A DNA stretch of 64,000 bases from Bisporella sp. PMI_857 (taxonomy: Eukaryota; Ascomycota; Leotiomycetes; Helotiales; Helotiaceae): NCBI GenBank assembly GCA_021307315.1, contig JAJSPD010000027.1, positions 496,001 to 560,000 of the forward strand, given 5' to 3'. The translations under genes and the position numbers were made by a program. Below are positions 23,519 to 36,276 of this stretch, in pieces. The notes beneath the pieces were generated by a model. The model was not told the DNA's origin, did not search any database, and was given only the letters and a program-made list of their open reading frames with translations. The first letter of the stretch is position 1. The number at the start of each line of letters is the position of its first letter.

Positions 23519-24607
23519 CTTGGTCTGATAAGGGATGCCACAAGGGGGAATAGATTGGTGAACCTGGTTGGGTTGGTGAATATGAATGTGAGCGGAAGCA
23601 TTGTTTTTATATATTTTGTTGTTACACTAAGATTTGCCATTGGCATGGATGTTGATGTAATGTGTGATGGGACGGAAAGTCGATGCTACCTAGATACATA
23701 CAATTCATACAGTACAATAGGGTTTGCCGGGTTGTGCAGGGTTGATTTAATCTTGGAGACTTGGCTCACGGAAACAAAGGTCGAGAAAACATCTTGAAGT
23801 GGAAGGTGCCAAGATATTGAGATATAATCCACCGCTGCACAACAACTTCTCACGGTCTTGATGGTTTTTGCGCGTTTCCAAATTTCAAAAGTTTATGTCT
23901 TCCTACCTGGCAAAAAAAGTACTTGGGGAGATGGGAGCAAAACTTAAAAAAAGATCGATGATGGAGGGAGGCATCGTTAGACGGCCATCTTCCCCAAAGC
24001 AACTAACCCAACATTCTCGCCCGGACTTCTCGTCGTATAAACGCTTCAGAATTACCGTTCCACCGCAGATCAGTCTGCTTGTCCCGCGACGGGGTCTCTG
24101 CTTGGCTGCAGCTTGAGGCGGAATTCGGCAGTGGTGCAAATCAATCCTTGCCCTCAGCTACGAGCTGCTTATTTGATCTGATAATGACCCTATCCAGCCA
24201 CGCATTGTCTGCATATTGCATACCCAGTGGGATTTTTAGTGGAGATTTTTCTTCTTGAAGGAGGAGTCCAGAAGTTCTGCCTGTTCTCATATACTTCCCC
24301 GGATGGAATATGCCCACACGTGATGCGGATGGACGGACAGACGTTAACTAATTCAGTTCTGAATTTGATGATAATGGCTCCATCTAACTAGTCCCAAGCC
24401 AGAGAGCTTTCTTATCCCACATGCTATGCCCATACTATGCAATGCCTAAAGCGTTCTCCCCAAAAATGAATCTGTACGCCATCGCTATGCCTCATTGTAA
24501 TGCTTTTGTGTCCCATCATGATACTCATTATTTCGCCTTCTCTGGCCAGTACTCCATGCAAATGCGCTTAATGCTAATTTCTATCAATTACTCCTTCCAA
24601 ATGCTGT
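23519..24607. other. Intergenic region between aminopeptidase and SLD3
   Basis: 1.1 kb holding the aminopeptidase promoter and the 3' region of the SLD3 gene. Short frames (for example 23868-24139 on either strand) have no protein character. No RNA gene seen. Confidence 0.5.
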
Positions 24608-27543
24608 TCATGCTAATTCATCATCATAGTCATCCCATCCTAAGTCTTTGTAGATATTATCTGTTGTATGGCTTGATTGCTGAGCCACCTCTTCTGTTGG
24701 TGCTGCCACTACGTTTTCCTTGTTACCCATAGAATTCACAGTACTAGGCAGGTTATGTACCATTGATGCTGATCTCTTCTTTAGCGGAGTCTCTTGGATC
24801 TCTGTCTTTGGTACGTCGAACGACACTTTGACACTTGAATCTGGAATGATACCGTAGTGCTGTATGCTTGAGCGGCGTTGCTGCAGTGGCGATGAAGGCA
24901 GAAAGGCACTGTGATCTGGGACCGGGACGTCCAAAAATTTAGTGGATTGTGCGGGTTTAGATATTGAAGATTTCCGGGAAGGTGTTGCCTGTACGACGGA
25001 ATCAAAAAGAGGATTTCTGGTAATTTCCCGTGGAGGCCGGACCACTGATTGCGGAACTCTTCCTGCACTTGATGACGGCAGCGCAGTCGCTGCCATTTCG
25101 TCTTCCATTCTCGGTAGCTTTAGTCGTTTTGAACTACCAAACATATCCTTCTGTCGGTCGGTTCGAGGGGTCGCAGTGACCTGGAGTCCTTGAAAAAGCG
25201 GATTCCTAACTGGCTTCTTTGATTCTAAGATAATTAGTACCAAGACATGTAAAAACTGCCGCTAGTATCTTACTTTTGCCTTTCGGGGTTGGTCCAGCTC
25301 GCTTCTCAGCAGTCTCTGCCAGATCTCTTCCAGCCAGTTCTCGATTAGGCTTCTTGAGCGCCGCGATAGCATTTTTGAGTTCTGCAGCAACCTTCTCTTC
25401 CTTCAGTGCTTTTGCACTAGGCTCTCGAACAAGTTTCGTCATGTCGACCTCTCTGCGGGAGAAGTGCTTTGAGGCTAGGATGCCTTTCCTGTCTCCATGG
25501 AATGACTGGGAATCGGCAGCTGGAATACCTGACAGCGATGGAGCCTCACTTCCCTCTCGTTTGATTGGCATTGTCATAGACCGTCTCAGTGAGGGTAGGT
25601 TTCCAAGTCCAAGTGATCCACTTCTCCGCTCCCGGTCATCAGTCAAAACTCGCTGAAGGCTACGACGAGGTTTTTCGGGAATGGGACGCTTGGTAGCAGC
25701 GCCAGGGCGAGAAAGGACACCAGAAAAGCTAGAAGACTTCGACAATTTTGGCTTCGGAGGAGAAGCAGGGACCGGGCCACCCAATTTACGGTTGATGATG
25801 GCACATAGCTCAGGCAGACGCGAACTGAAACTGCGAAATGTTAGCGAGACTAAGTTCCAGGAAAGGCACAACCACTTACAAAGGAACAATTATATCCACG
25901 CAGAAATCACTCAAAATATTGTCACTCTGTCTGGGTACTTTGCTAGAGCTATTAAACTTCTCATCCAGAGCAGATAGCCGCTCAACTGGAGTGTCTGTCG
26001 CTGCAAAATCGGTAGACTCATAGATGCAGAGTCGTTCGATTAAAACATCAATCTGTGTTTTCAAGTCTAGTTTCTTTGTTTTCACAGGCTTCTCCTTCGC
26101 CTTGTCACTGGGATCTGATGGTAGGGCAACTGGCAAGTTCTCTCCGATAGTCTCTGGAGCCGAGGATAGTAGCTGGAGTGCAAGTGCTTCAAGAATGACT
26201 ATTATCTGCAGTTGGATTTCCCGTATTCGTAGTTGAGATATGCGAGCCTTTTTGATTTCATCTCGAGAGGAACCTGGTGCACCAGAGTCGGCTTCCTCAT
26301 CTTGGGCAGCCCACCATTTCCGAATAAGTGTCTGCTCCTGAGGATATAGTCCAGTCTTTCCAGGCTTCAGTCTCTTATTACTTTTCCTTTTCTTGGCTTT
26401 CTCGTTAGCTTTCATGTCATCTGCACTAATATCGTGGAGGTCAAATTCTGAAAGGCATGTAGGAATGCCCTCCTTATACTTTTTATCTATGAGAGTTGTG
26501 GAAAAAACAAGACTTTCTAGAAAAGCGATGTATTCGTTCATGTCTAGTGTAGAATCATAGTCCAAGTGAAAAGCGGCACGAGCCCGTGATAGAGGGCCTT
26601 TAGCAAAATATGCTAGGGAAACCTAAATATATTGAGTTGGAGTCGCGCTAAGGGTCAAGAGAAGGCACTTACCTTGGAAAGATACAATGCCTCGAAATAG
26701 TGATTGCGGACATTATCAAAATGTTCGGAGGCTGATGACGGGTTAATGGCCCCCTCCACAGGCAATTCGGGGGGCCGTGCTATTGATGATTCTGGCTGTG
26801 TAATCGGAATAGACTCTGGCTGAGTCACTACCGGCTGGCTTTCCTTTAATGATTCGGTAGTCGGGCGCTTTACCATTCGCTGGACAGCTTCAATGGCTAG
26901 ACGTTTCTTCTTGCTTTGATGAATAGATTCTGCTGTAGCTGCAGACGCAACTGGGAAGGTACCAGATGCAAAACTCTTCTCTAGCGCCTTAACTTCCTGC
27001 CTTGAGACAACTGCGGTAGCCCGTAACTGTTGCAAATTGACCCATGATCCGAGCTGACATAACACATAAAGTCCACGATCTTGTCGCTCTACTGCATATA
27101 GAGCCATTCCGTCATCGAGTCTTGCTATGAGCACCATTGGCTGATTCCCCATCCTCTCTTCCAAGTCTAGGATTTTGACCTCTGCTTCGAATAGTCGTGA
27201 TCTTGGCAAAGGATGTGAAGATGATGTGATATCGAGAGCCGACAATGGTAGGTGGGATCGAGGCAGCATTACCAATGGCTGGAGCTTCCGCGGTCGGGCA
27301 GACTCGCTTGGTGGGTATGGCTATATGCATGTTAAGCATCATTCCAAGAACTGATAGCATACTGCGAACCTTGACTACAAAAGGATCATTCAGCAAATCT
27401 TCCATTGCGCCTTCATCCCTCTTTCGCTTCTTGCTCGGAACCACAGAAGAATAATCGCCATTGACGGAGCTGCCTGAGAGAGGTGTCAAGACCTGACGCG
27501 TTTGGGACGCGTCCGACGGCGGAGAATCATGTTGGCTAAACAT
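24608..27543 (-). CDS. DNA replication regulator Sld3
   Basis: Replication-initiation factor that, once phosphorylated by S-phase CDK, recruits Cdc45 to loaded MCM helicases. Five exons on the minus strand: 27543-27370, 27320-26673, 26622-25880, 25830-25274 and 25224-24608. The four introns (48-51 nt) agree in phase and the product is about 912 aa. Near the N-terminus is a KKRKR basic patch. The Sld3/Treslin (STD) region spans roughly 60-560: LVMLPRSHLPLSALD, ILDLEERMGNQPMVLIARL, GLYVLCQLGSWVNL, EALYLSK, then LKPGKTGLYPQEQ..IRKWW and FFSSRLPELCAIINRKLGGP. The C-terminal third is disordered, rich in Ser-Pro/Thr-Pro sites and repeated RNPLF motifs, as expected for CDK control and Dpb11 binding. 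It ends in an acidic DDYDDELA. Confidence 0.9.
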
Positions 27544-28886
27544 ATCTCCTGGATATTTATAAGTTGTATCATGAGGACTTAATCAATACATGAGCCTCAA
27601 TTGGTCTCACAAAGAATAAATGGATGTTGGCGGAAGGTATGCAATACTGAATCTGGCATATATAAACTGGAAGATGATGTTGGTGGAACGCGACTTTGAA
27701 GTTTCCCCGCTTTTTCTCTGCCACACCCGGGGAATGGATAAAAAATGTTCACGCTTCAAATGATTTGCGGGAAAATGGTCTTGGCGTTTGATACGTGCAC
27801 ATGAATACTTGATATATATTTGATAAGTCCAGTTGGAAGACAAGGCTGCGTTACCTCCTCCTTATCTCAATAAGAATTCATGCAATAATTCTTCCCTCTA
27901 ATCGATGATATCAGACGTGAGATCCGGTGTGTTATCACTGAGATTGGTGCGTAGGCCCATATCTGAATACTGTGCCATTAATCATGCTCCTATTAACAAG
28001 CTACTCCGCGCTATCCTTCAGCTTGAGGACGACATCTCATCTTGGACTTCCTGCATGTACAGGTTTGCTCCCAGGAAATCCTTGAATTGAAGCAGCCTAT
28101 TAAACAGGTCTCGTAGCTTTTCCCAAGCTTTTTGATAACCAAGCTTTCACAGATCCAATTCGCCGTAATTGGATGGGGAGCTGCCTTTCCGCCACTGTGG
28201 CGAAGGACAACGCGTCTGTAGATCTGGACCGGGGGGAGAAAGGGCATGTGAGTTAGTTAGGGGAAACTTTGAAGATTGCCATTCTTGGCGAACAGAGCTA
28301 CTGTTCTAAATGCAAAAAGAATAATCTATAATGCATGGAATTGATGACTCAATCAGGGTGATTTCTTTGAGAATCATTCATGTTCAGCATATATCTACAA
28401 TACCCTCCTCTCTCTTGCACACCACTTTTCAGCACAAACCATAATAAGTCATGTCCTCATCGAATAATTGAAAAAAACCCCCCCCCCAAAAAACCAACAA
28501 AACCCCCCTCCCGCTAAACTTAACTATATACCCCCCCGGAACTGGCTCCGGTTTAGCGCTGTCAAGCTCGACCACCCCAGAACGAAGAGACCTAGAGCCT
28601 CGCGTATGCTGATCAACTATTCGCTGCAGCTTGCTCATCAATTCCATACCTACATACACTGAACCTCCTTCATTCTCCTTCATTTACATTTCGCGGCATC
28701 TATTGCCTCCATAGCAATAACTATTAATCAATATTGTCCTCATGTTAACATCAACAGTCTTGTAGAATCTTCACGGCAAAACCCTCCATTTCGCTTTTTT
28801 CTTCTGCCACCCCCCCTGTTCCACTTCCATGCACTAGCGAAAGCAATCTACTTCCAAGATCGCTTTGAAGGAGGAGATTCTGCACC
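27544..28886. other. Divergent intergenic region, SLD3 and MAPKKK gene
   Basis: 1.3 kb between divergent starts. It includes a striking low-complexity run of A7C9A6 and further C/A blocks at 28469-28520, and a pyrimidine-rich stretch just upstream of the MAPKKK start (28780-28870). No coding exon is supported. Confidence 0.5.
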
Positions 28887-31800
28887 ATGAGTGTTGACCT
28901 TTCTACCCGCTCCGTACGGTTCAACGTGAATGAGGATCACACCATAGATATCAAATCGCCTAGAGTCATGGAGCGTCCGCATATACAAACAATCGACTCG
29001 GGCGACTCGGGCTCATCTGGAGGCTCACAGGATCTTGATTTGCTTGCTGTTGATCCAAGGCATACTCAGCACAACGGCTCCTTCAGCACGCTAGAACCTC
29101 GTCCGCAGATCCTTAGCATGAGCAGTATGACCTCTAGTCTGCGAAGCCACTCAAGTGCAAATAATGGCAACTACGCAAATGCCTCCTCCCTTAATGGGGC
29201 GTCTCGACCACAAAGGCCTACCGGCCCAGCCCGAACACCTTCCAACACATATGCGCCAGCACGGCGGCCGGGACAACCTCCATACATCTCCATCGCAGAT
29301 CGCAATCGATCCGGCTCAGCGTCGAGATATGGTAGAGATCTAAACATTTCATATCGCACGCAAGAAAAGGCATACATGCAGCGTCTGCAACAAGATCAAC
29401 CGACGGAATATTTCGAGCCGTATACACCGAGCATAGGATATGGCACGGGCTCAGATAGCGAGGATGAATCAGCGACAGAGATGCATTTCGATAACGACCC
29501 CTACGACCAGGAGACGCTGATGTTCTATGGAAATGATGATATCCAACCTACGGACGAGGACCTGAAGGACCCAGCAAATCGAGAACGTCTGGAATGGCAT
29601 GGAATGCTTGCATCGGTCTTGACAGGAGACGTTGTGAGGCAAGAAAAGAAGCGGTTGATTGGGGCATCAGACAAGCAAGGAGAGAACAAGCATGCCGAGA
29701 TATGGCTCGGGGTCCGATCCAAGATATGCGGGCGCACGCTTGCTGCGCAGCGAAGGATCATTGATGACACCCGGGCTACACTAGATACTCTCTTAGATGA
29801 GATTGTGAACTTTCAGGTTCAAGGCGTAAGCGAGGCAGGGAAGTCGCCCATGGACCAGGTCCGAGATATTGTCAAGAAGATCGAAAAAGTCGAAAGCCTT
29901 TACCCAACACGCTTGGCGCTGCAAAATTCAAATAAGATCGCAGCTTCTCCCCAGTATCGTGCTACATGTGATGCAGTTATATCCTGGCACAACACCACAG
30001 AGCTGATCAACACGCAGCTGAACATTCTGCAAAACTGGGTCGCAAATCCCGAACTGGACTTCAATAAGAAGATCGATGCTTCACCTACAGAACACAGACT
30101 TACAGATGAATCTTCTTTCATCGAGCGTCTCTTGAAGCAGGATGGTTTGCGTTCGCTGCAAGGTGATAAGAGCATCCTGATCGGTGTATCTAAGGTCATT
30201 CTGAAAGCCAAGAGCACTTTGATCGAGAACTCGGAAGCCTTTGCTAAGCGCCATCTACCACCTTACATTGAGGAGCTCTTAACACTTCTCAACTTCCCTT
30301 CAAGATTGATTGAGGAGATCATCAAGGTTCGGCTGCAATATGCTCGTAAGATGAAGGAATCAGCACAGAAGAGCGGGATGATGATGGACCAGATGATTAC
30401 ACAATTTCAAATCCTGTTGAAACTTGGTATCCAGATTAAGTCAGAGTACATGCTCATATGTCAATCAGAGCCAGGATGGGATCTTCCTCCTTGTATTGAC
30501 GAATCCTTTGATCAAGTGGTTCTGGATGCTCTGAAGTTCTACTTCAAGATGTTGAACTGGAAGCTAGGTGGTAACAAAAACACTTTCAAGGAGGCTGAGG
30601 TTTTGGAGCAGGAATGGAACTTCTCAAACGAGATCGGACGACATTTACAGGGTGGGGATATTGAGGTGGCTGAGCAATTCAGTTCGCTCACTCATAAGGC
30701 ATTTCATCGACTTAGCCAAACGTATGAGAAGGAGCTTCATAGAAAGGCGAAAGAGACCGCAGCTGAGATGGCTAAACGATATAAGCAGAGTCTCGACTCC
30801 GTCCGTGTGCGACAGCGTATGTTGCAAAGATTTTCCAGGGTTCTCAGCGATCGTTTCGAAAACTCAACAGATTTTAGTATTTCTATGAGAAGAGATGGCT
30901 TGGAGCATCTCTACTCGAGGCTTATCGAAACCGGTCACTTTTTAGTCTACACTGCCAGCATTGAGCATGAGGGCATTTTCTTGATCGCTTCTCCATCGTT
31001 GTATAATCGACCCCAAGACATACAGTCCATCCTTGGTACATGTTACCATTCAGAAGAAGCTCCGGAAGATCCGACAAACCCATATATATTAGTTCTTCGA
31101 CCCGAGAATCAGATCCCTTGGGATGGGCGGCAGGTTGAGGCCAATATCAGAGATCCAACGACGGATGTGAAGATTGGGCATTTGCGATTGATCGCAGATG
31201 GATCTCAAGCCCGGCTAGCAAATGCTCGATTAGCATTTTTAGAGTCAATTGACATGCACTTGGATATGGTCGTTGAGCAAAGGTCAAATCTGAAGAAGGT
31301 CAATATTAAGCTAACTGAGATTAAGAAGGTCGTTTACAGACTGTCAAATTTGATCATGGATAGTGTTGAGATTGTGCGGAAACAAACTAAAGGCTTAGAA
31401 TGTCAAGATCTCATCCAGACTTTCTTCATTTTTGCAACAGAGCTTGGGCAGAGATCTTTGCTTTACATGGACCGAAACCGCAAGCAGATGAATAATATCA
31501 AGCTCACTAAATTAGCCCTAGATTGGGTCAGCTTCATCTGTGATGATTGCAACGCTGTTGATCGGAAGACATTCAGATGGGCAGTTATTGCTCTGGAATT
31601 TGCAATGGTAATGACCCAGGGACAACACATCTTGGCTCTCGGCGAAGATGAATATGCGAAACTCCGGGCCAAAGTTGCAGGGTGCATGTCTCTCTTGATC
31701 TCTCACTTCGATATCATGGGTGCAAAGTCGACGCTGGCAGCTCAAGCTGAAAAGCAACGAGCCGCAGCCCTTGCCGGCCAATTTAGGAAGATGGATGTAA

Positions 31801-32966
31801 GCCGGATGCTGGATGATGAGGGGTCTGCAAGATATATCCTCGAGCAAAGACTGCAACAATTGGCGAATCTAGACGATGACCGAAAAGAGCGGGAAGCTGA
31901 ACGACAGGCATTAGGACGAGTATTGGAGGACTCGAACGAGGCGGATCGATCACTCACATATCTATCATCTTCTGCTTCTAACGTCAACATGCGCTGGCAA
32001 CAAGGTCAATTCGTAGGTGGTGGCACGTTTGGTTCTGTTTATGCTGCGATCAATCTGGACTCTGGTCACTTATTAGCTGTTAAAGAGATTCGCCTCCAAG
32101 ATCCTTCGCTTATTCCTACGATTGCGAATCAGATCAAGGACGAAATGAATGTGCTCGAAGTCCTGGATCATCCAAACGTGGTATCATATCACGGAATCGA
32201 GGTTCATCGGGACAAGGTCTACATATTCATGGAATACTGCTCTGGCGGCTCATTGGCTGGCCTACTCGAACATGGGCGGATTGAGGACGAGACGGTAATA
32301 ATGGTGTACGCGCTTCAGTTGCTTGAAGGTCTAGCTTACCTTCATGAAAGTGGCATCGTTCATCGTGACATCAAACCCGAAAGTATGTAATTTCTCCGCC
32401 TTCACATTTCGCTTAGGACACAAACTAACCCCATTGCAGATATCCTTCTCAATCATAACGGAGTAATAAAATATGTCGACTTCGGCGCCGCAAAGGTCAT
32501 AGCTCGACAAGGTAAGACCTTGGTTGCCGCAGGCTCCAAACCAGGAGCAGGTGCCCAAGCAAACAAGTCCATGACTGGAACTCCCATGTACATGTCACCA
32601 GAGGTCATCAAAGGCGAGAACCCTGGCCGTGCAGGAGCAGTGGATATCTGGTCTCTTGGATGCGTGATCCTCGAAATGGCGACTGGTCGACGACCATGGG
32701 CTTCACTCGACAACGAATGGGCTATTATGTACAATATTGCCCAAGGCAATCCACCACAGTTGCCGTCTACCGATCAGCTCAGCCAGCAAGGAATTGATTT
32801 CTTAGCCAGGTGTTTTATCCGAGATCCAAAGACGAGAGCATCGGCTGCGGAATTATTGCAGCATGAGTGGATTATGAGTATCAAAAGCCAAGTATCTATC
32901 GAAGAGCCTAGCACGCCTAGCGATGCTGGGTCCTCCTCGAGTGGAAGGGGCAACAGCATTAGCTGA
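28887..32966 (+). CDS. Ssk2/SskB-type MAP kinase kinase kinase (HOG pathway)
   Basis: Cytosolic MAPKKK that activates the Pbs2-type MAPKK of the osmotic-stress (HOG) cascade. Two exons, 28887-32382 and 32440-32966, with a 57-nt intron, giving about 1340 aa, typical for Ssk2/Ssk22/Wis4. Residues 1-~190 are disordered and Ser-rich. A long conserved helical regulatory region fills about 200-1000. The kinase domain begins near 1035: GGGTFGSVYAA as P-loop, AVKEI with the ATP-binding Lys, HRDIKPEN at about 1159-1166 as catalytic loop, DFGAAK as DFG, and GTPMYMSPEV as activation-loop end. The intron interrupts the catalytic loop codon for Asn after HRDIKPE. The C-terminus is Ser-rich. Expected upstream partner is the Ssk1-type response regulator. 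The target MAPKK is not in this window. Confidence 0.95.
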
Positions 32967-33500
32967 TTGCTTTGACCCGGAAGCTCGTTTGAAGATGGAA
33001 TTATATTCTTTTGTATTATTTTATCAGTCTATATTGCTCAAGATGAGCAGGGGCATTATCGCATTGCTTTGATTGATAGCGCAGCATACGGAGCGTTTTT
33101 GGGCATGGAGGGTCATTGTGAAGCGTTTCGGAGTTTGTGTCCGAAAGGAGCGCGTCGTATGTTTGAAACGATCGGCATGGGATAAGATCAAACGGCCAGT
33201 GTAGATAATGAGTGGCCTGGAAGGAAGAATATATACCAATGTTTAATGCGAACATTAAATCCGCCCAGTGCAAAGTTGGAGATCGTTTCTTATTGTGATA
33301 TATTTATGGCTCTCATATGAAAAAGAATACGCAGTGTGATCGTCCAGTATGTATTAACTATAATCATGCATAACAAGAGAGCTTTTTGATAACATCTGAA
33401 AGCTACCTTGGTAGCGTGGTCCCCAAAACTCCAGTTCCCATGCACCATATATACGCGCCGTAGATACCAAACCTCCCTCGCCGGTGAAAAACTCAATGAC
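32967..33500. other. Convergent intergenic region, MAPKKK and DPB4
   Basis: 534 bases between two gene ends. No supported gene. Confidence 0.5.
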
Positions 33501-34541
33501 TTAATCGCTATCCTCCCCATTATCCATCGCCTCATCCTCCTCTTCCTTCCTTTCATCCTCCTCTCCTCTATCGTCATGATTCTCCTCCTCCGCCTCATTC
33601 TCGTCTTCTTCTTCCGTATCCTCCTGCTGTTCTTCTTCCTCGGCATCGCCTTCCTCCTCACCTAGCCCAACCATACTCTCCCCTTCCACCACGCCAGACT
33701 CCCTCCTCGCTTTCTTGGCCGCGGGCTCCCCTTCCCGCCCCCAGCCTCTTCATGTTCTCCTTCGTTATCCGAGGCCGGTTTGCCTGATGCCTTCTCCGAG
33801 GCGACCTTCTTGCGGTACGCATTCCGCTTGTCGGTTTGGTTCTCGTTGAATTCTGATTTGCGTTAGCGAAAATTCTCGCGCCAGGGAAAGAAGAAGGGGG
33901 AAGGAGGGGGAACACGAACTGGCCAATTCAGCCTCGAGTCTAGGCTTGAAATCTGGGAATTCGAGCTCGTCGAGCGCTTTTAGGACATCTTGCGGTGCGA
34001 TGGTTTTGCGATTCGCGGAGGCTGCGTGGTCGTTTGCGCTGCTTCTTGTCAGCAACCATGTATATTTCCTTTGAGTTTCTCAAATTATCACATCCTCATT
34101 GCCTCGCGCAATATGCAACGAACACAACTGGCAAGTGAGAGATGCTGCGGAGGAGAGACGTACTGGCTCGCGAGATAATTTATAAACACCGTCGCGCTCT
34201 TCGTCATAGCTAGCATGGCATTGCCTTGAATCTGGGTGTTGGGCGGGAGGACGCCTTTTGCTAGTCTAGTCACTATTGATTTTGGGAGATTTAAATCCTG
34301 TACCACCATTAACCCTCTTCCTTGCTCGCCACACTAATCTAATTTCAAGCATATGCTCATTTCTAAGCTCCAATGCCACTCCCCAGTTTGACATGTGGGA
34401 GAGCGCAAACGGGGAAAGGAACGGGGGGGAAGAAGATACCTCAATATTCACACCGTCCCTTGCAGCTGCGCTTTCTTTCGCTGGTGTTCCGCCATCCTCG
34501 CCTTCTGTCACCTTTGCAACGTCACTTTTGCGCGGTGGCAT
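33501..34541 (-). CDS. DNA polymerase epsilon subunit D (Dpb4), with an apparent 1-nt frameshift
   Basis: Histone-fold subunit of Pol epsilon (POLE3/Dpb4 type), also found in chromatin remodellers. Four exons on the minus strand: 34541-34440, 34297-34164, 34041-33920 and 33852-33501, with introns of 142, 122 and 67 nt. The histone fold is clear: LPKSIVTRLAKGVLPPN, ATVFINYLAS, and after splicing SANDHAASANRKTIAPQDVLKALDELEF. The last exon reads NENQTDKRNAYRKKVASEKASGKPASDNEGEHEEAG, then should pass into EPAAKKARRESG and an acidic Glu/Asp tail ending GEDSD. These two parts are in different frames, one base short around the G-rich run at about 33730-33745. As sequenced, translation ends instead at a TAG near 33662. 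Either a sequencing or assembly error in the homopolymer, or a real truncation of the acidic tail. The histone fold itself is intact. Confidence 0.88.
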
Positions 34542-34974
34542 CTTCTTTCTAGGTATAAACGTATGGACGAATTGGTTGCGCAATGCGTAAGTGAGGATGT
34601 GGGAGGGGATGTTTGATCGTGGCTGGCAGAATTATTGAATGTTGAAACAGAAGGCGGTGAGGCGCGTGAACTTGAGTGAGGGTCGCGTCTGGATATGGAC
34701 ACGTGATAACAGGTCGTGACAGGACGGCAGAATACAAGTAAAGATCAGCAGTGTACTTTGTGTCATATTCCTGTCAGTATTTCTTGATTTAAGCCCAATA
34801 TTAAGACACACAATTTAAAATTTTAGATCAAGTGTGGTAGAATTGGTAAATTATGATTGTGACTGGCAAAATTGTAGAATTGTGAAAAATGATAAATAAT
34901 TATAGGTATATTATGTATAAATGCCATATATAAAGTCAGGTTTCTATGGTATTGTTACATTGTGTATTAATTTG
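34542..34974. other. AT-rich flank of the degraded island
   Basis: Promoter side of DPB4, then a strongly AT-rich stretch from about 34780 with near-repeats of the type agaattgg/agaattgtga. No gene supported. Confidence 0.45.
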
Positions 34975-35613
34975 TTAACTAGGTTCTGTATTTATAAAGT
35001 ATTGCAGCCTGCCCTCTGTCTTAGCCTTGCCATAAGGCGAAATTGTTGTACTAAGCGGCTTTTTCAAGTCTAGTCCAGACGCGAGAAAGGCTCTGTCCTC
35101 AGCCGTAAACGTTTTGTAGAGGTCCGCGTACACGCTGGGTACGTTTACAAGTAGCCCTTGTACTTATCTGGAGGCAGCGGCGCGCTTTTTTGCTGTTTTT
35201 GAAATCGGACACCAGGTCATTGTCTGTGCCCAGAATGAAGAAGGGCCTATTGGTAATAAGTGCGTTTCCGTCGCTGTTCTTTTTTATTCTTAATGAATTC
35301 CTCAGGTGTTGTCAGGCTTTCTTTAGGGCCCACAATCGATGGCTAGGCACCACGCAGAATGACAGCGGTAAAGTGGCCGTCTTTCTTCATCTTTCCAAGA
35401 ATGGCCGGAGCGGGTTTGTCTTTCTTTACTATTGCGTCTTGATTCCATTTCTCGCTCGTATAGAATTAGAACAACGTTACTTGCGCTGCGAGCGCTTTGG
35501 TGGTTAAGGCAGGAAAGGGCGGTCGCCGATTCGCTTTTCAAGCCCCTGAGTGGGGACAGCTTCACCAAAGCCCCTAAAGTGACAATAGTGAAGAGAAGGT
35601 CAAGAGGCTTCAT
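34975..35613 (-). pseudogene. Decayed secreted-protein gene
   Basis: Read on the minus strand, four protein-like segments follow in order but in shifting frames. First, an ATG at 35611-35613 opens a signal-peptide-like start (MKPLDLLFTIVTLGALVKLS). Next comes KKDKPAPAILGKMKKDGHFT around 35424-35370, ending at a TAG. Then NRPFFILGTDNDLVSDFKNS around 35265-35200. Finally a 63-codon open stretch from 35163 to a TAA at 34975, containing VNVPSVYADLYKTFTAEDRA. At least two frame changes and one stop separate them. The order and direction fit a single gene of about 200 codons that has broken down. I do not recognise the family. The surroundings are AT-rich, which would fit repeat-induced or spontaneous decay. 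No intact copy lies in this window. Confidence 0.5.
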
Positions 35614-36276
35614 AGTTGTGGGCCCTTCAATTCTAGAGGCAAGGCAAAATGTTGTGGAAACGGGGTAAAGAAAGAAGTGTTGAAATTTGTGTGTAAAGTG
35701 ATTCCTTTGAACTGTTATGTTGTGGTTCCGTCTAACGAGTAAGATACCTGAGTACATATATCTAGAGATGAAAATGTTTCAAATCGGCCCAGTCATCTAT
35801 ACTTAGATAGGATCCAACAGATAATGAAGGCTTCCTAATGAAAGAGGTTTCCCTATATCGTTGTCACGGAAAGGAATTGCGTGATAAGGTTGAATAGGGT
35901 TTATATACAAGTTTTACACTCTTTTTTGACGTTAAATATCCTCAAGAATATATTGTTGGTCACTTAAATTGCACACTATTCGAAGATGTCATGTTTGGGA
36001 TAATAGTTTATTATGCTGATAATTTTGTTGGCGATCCTGCTAGGCATTCTGTTGGTCATCCTGTTGGCCATCCTCCATCCTGTTGTTGATTATCACATTC
36101 AATCTAGCCACATCTCATGCCTACGCATGAAAATGCCTCATTTTTAACTGGATCTGCGAATAATTACGGCCACTTACATACAATTCCTTTAGTATTTTGA
36201 AACGACCACAAAAGCTCCATCTTCAAACTTCAAACTGCGATAGTTCGCATTTCGCAAAAGCTTTATCTAGTTAACT
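35614..36276. other. AT-rich degraded stretch
   Basis: No gene supported. Contains four degenerate copies of a 12-base tandem unit at 36028-36075 (consensus gttggYSatcct). Confidence 0.45.
36028..36075. repeat. Short 12-bp tandem repeat, about four units
   Basis: Units gttggcgatcct, gctaggcattct, gttggtcatcct and gttggccatcct lie end to end. The period is a multiple of three, so it could be a remnant of a coding tandem, but no frame is otherwise supported. Confidence 0.7.

Noticed and set aside
28469..28520. A/C-rich run as a telomere- or transposon-related signal
   Set aside because: It has no regular unit and no flanking duplication; it looks like simple low-complexity sequence.
33658..33915. 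Arg/Gly-rich alternative frame in the DPB4 last exon
   Set aside because: It is a shadow of the DPB4 exon; the histone-fold and acidic-tail frames explain the region.
35190..35507. Plus-strand frame of 105 codons in the AT-rich island
   Set aside because: It is antisense to the better-supported minus-strand secreted-protein relic and has no recognisable content.
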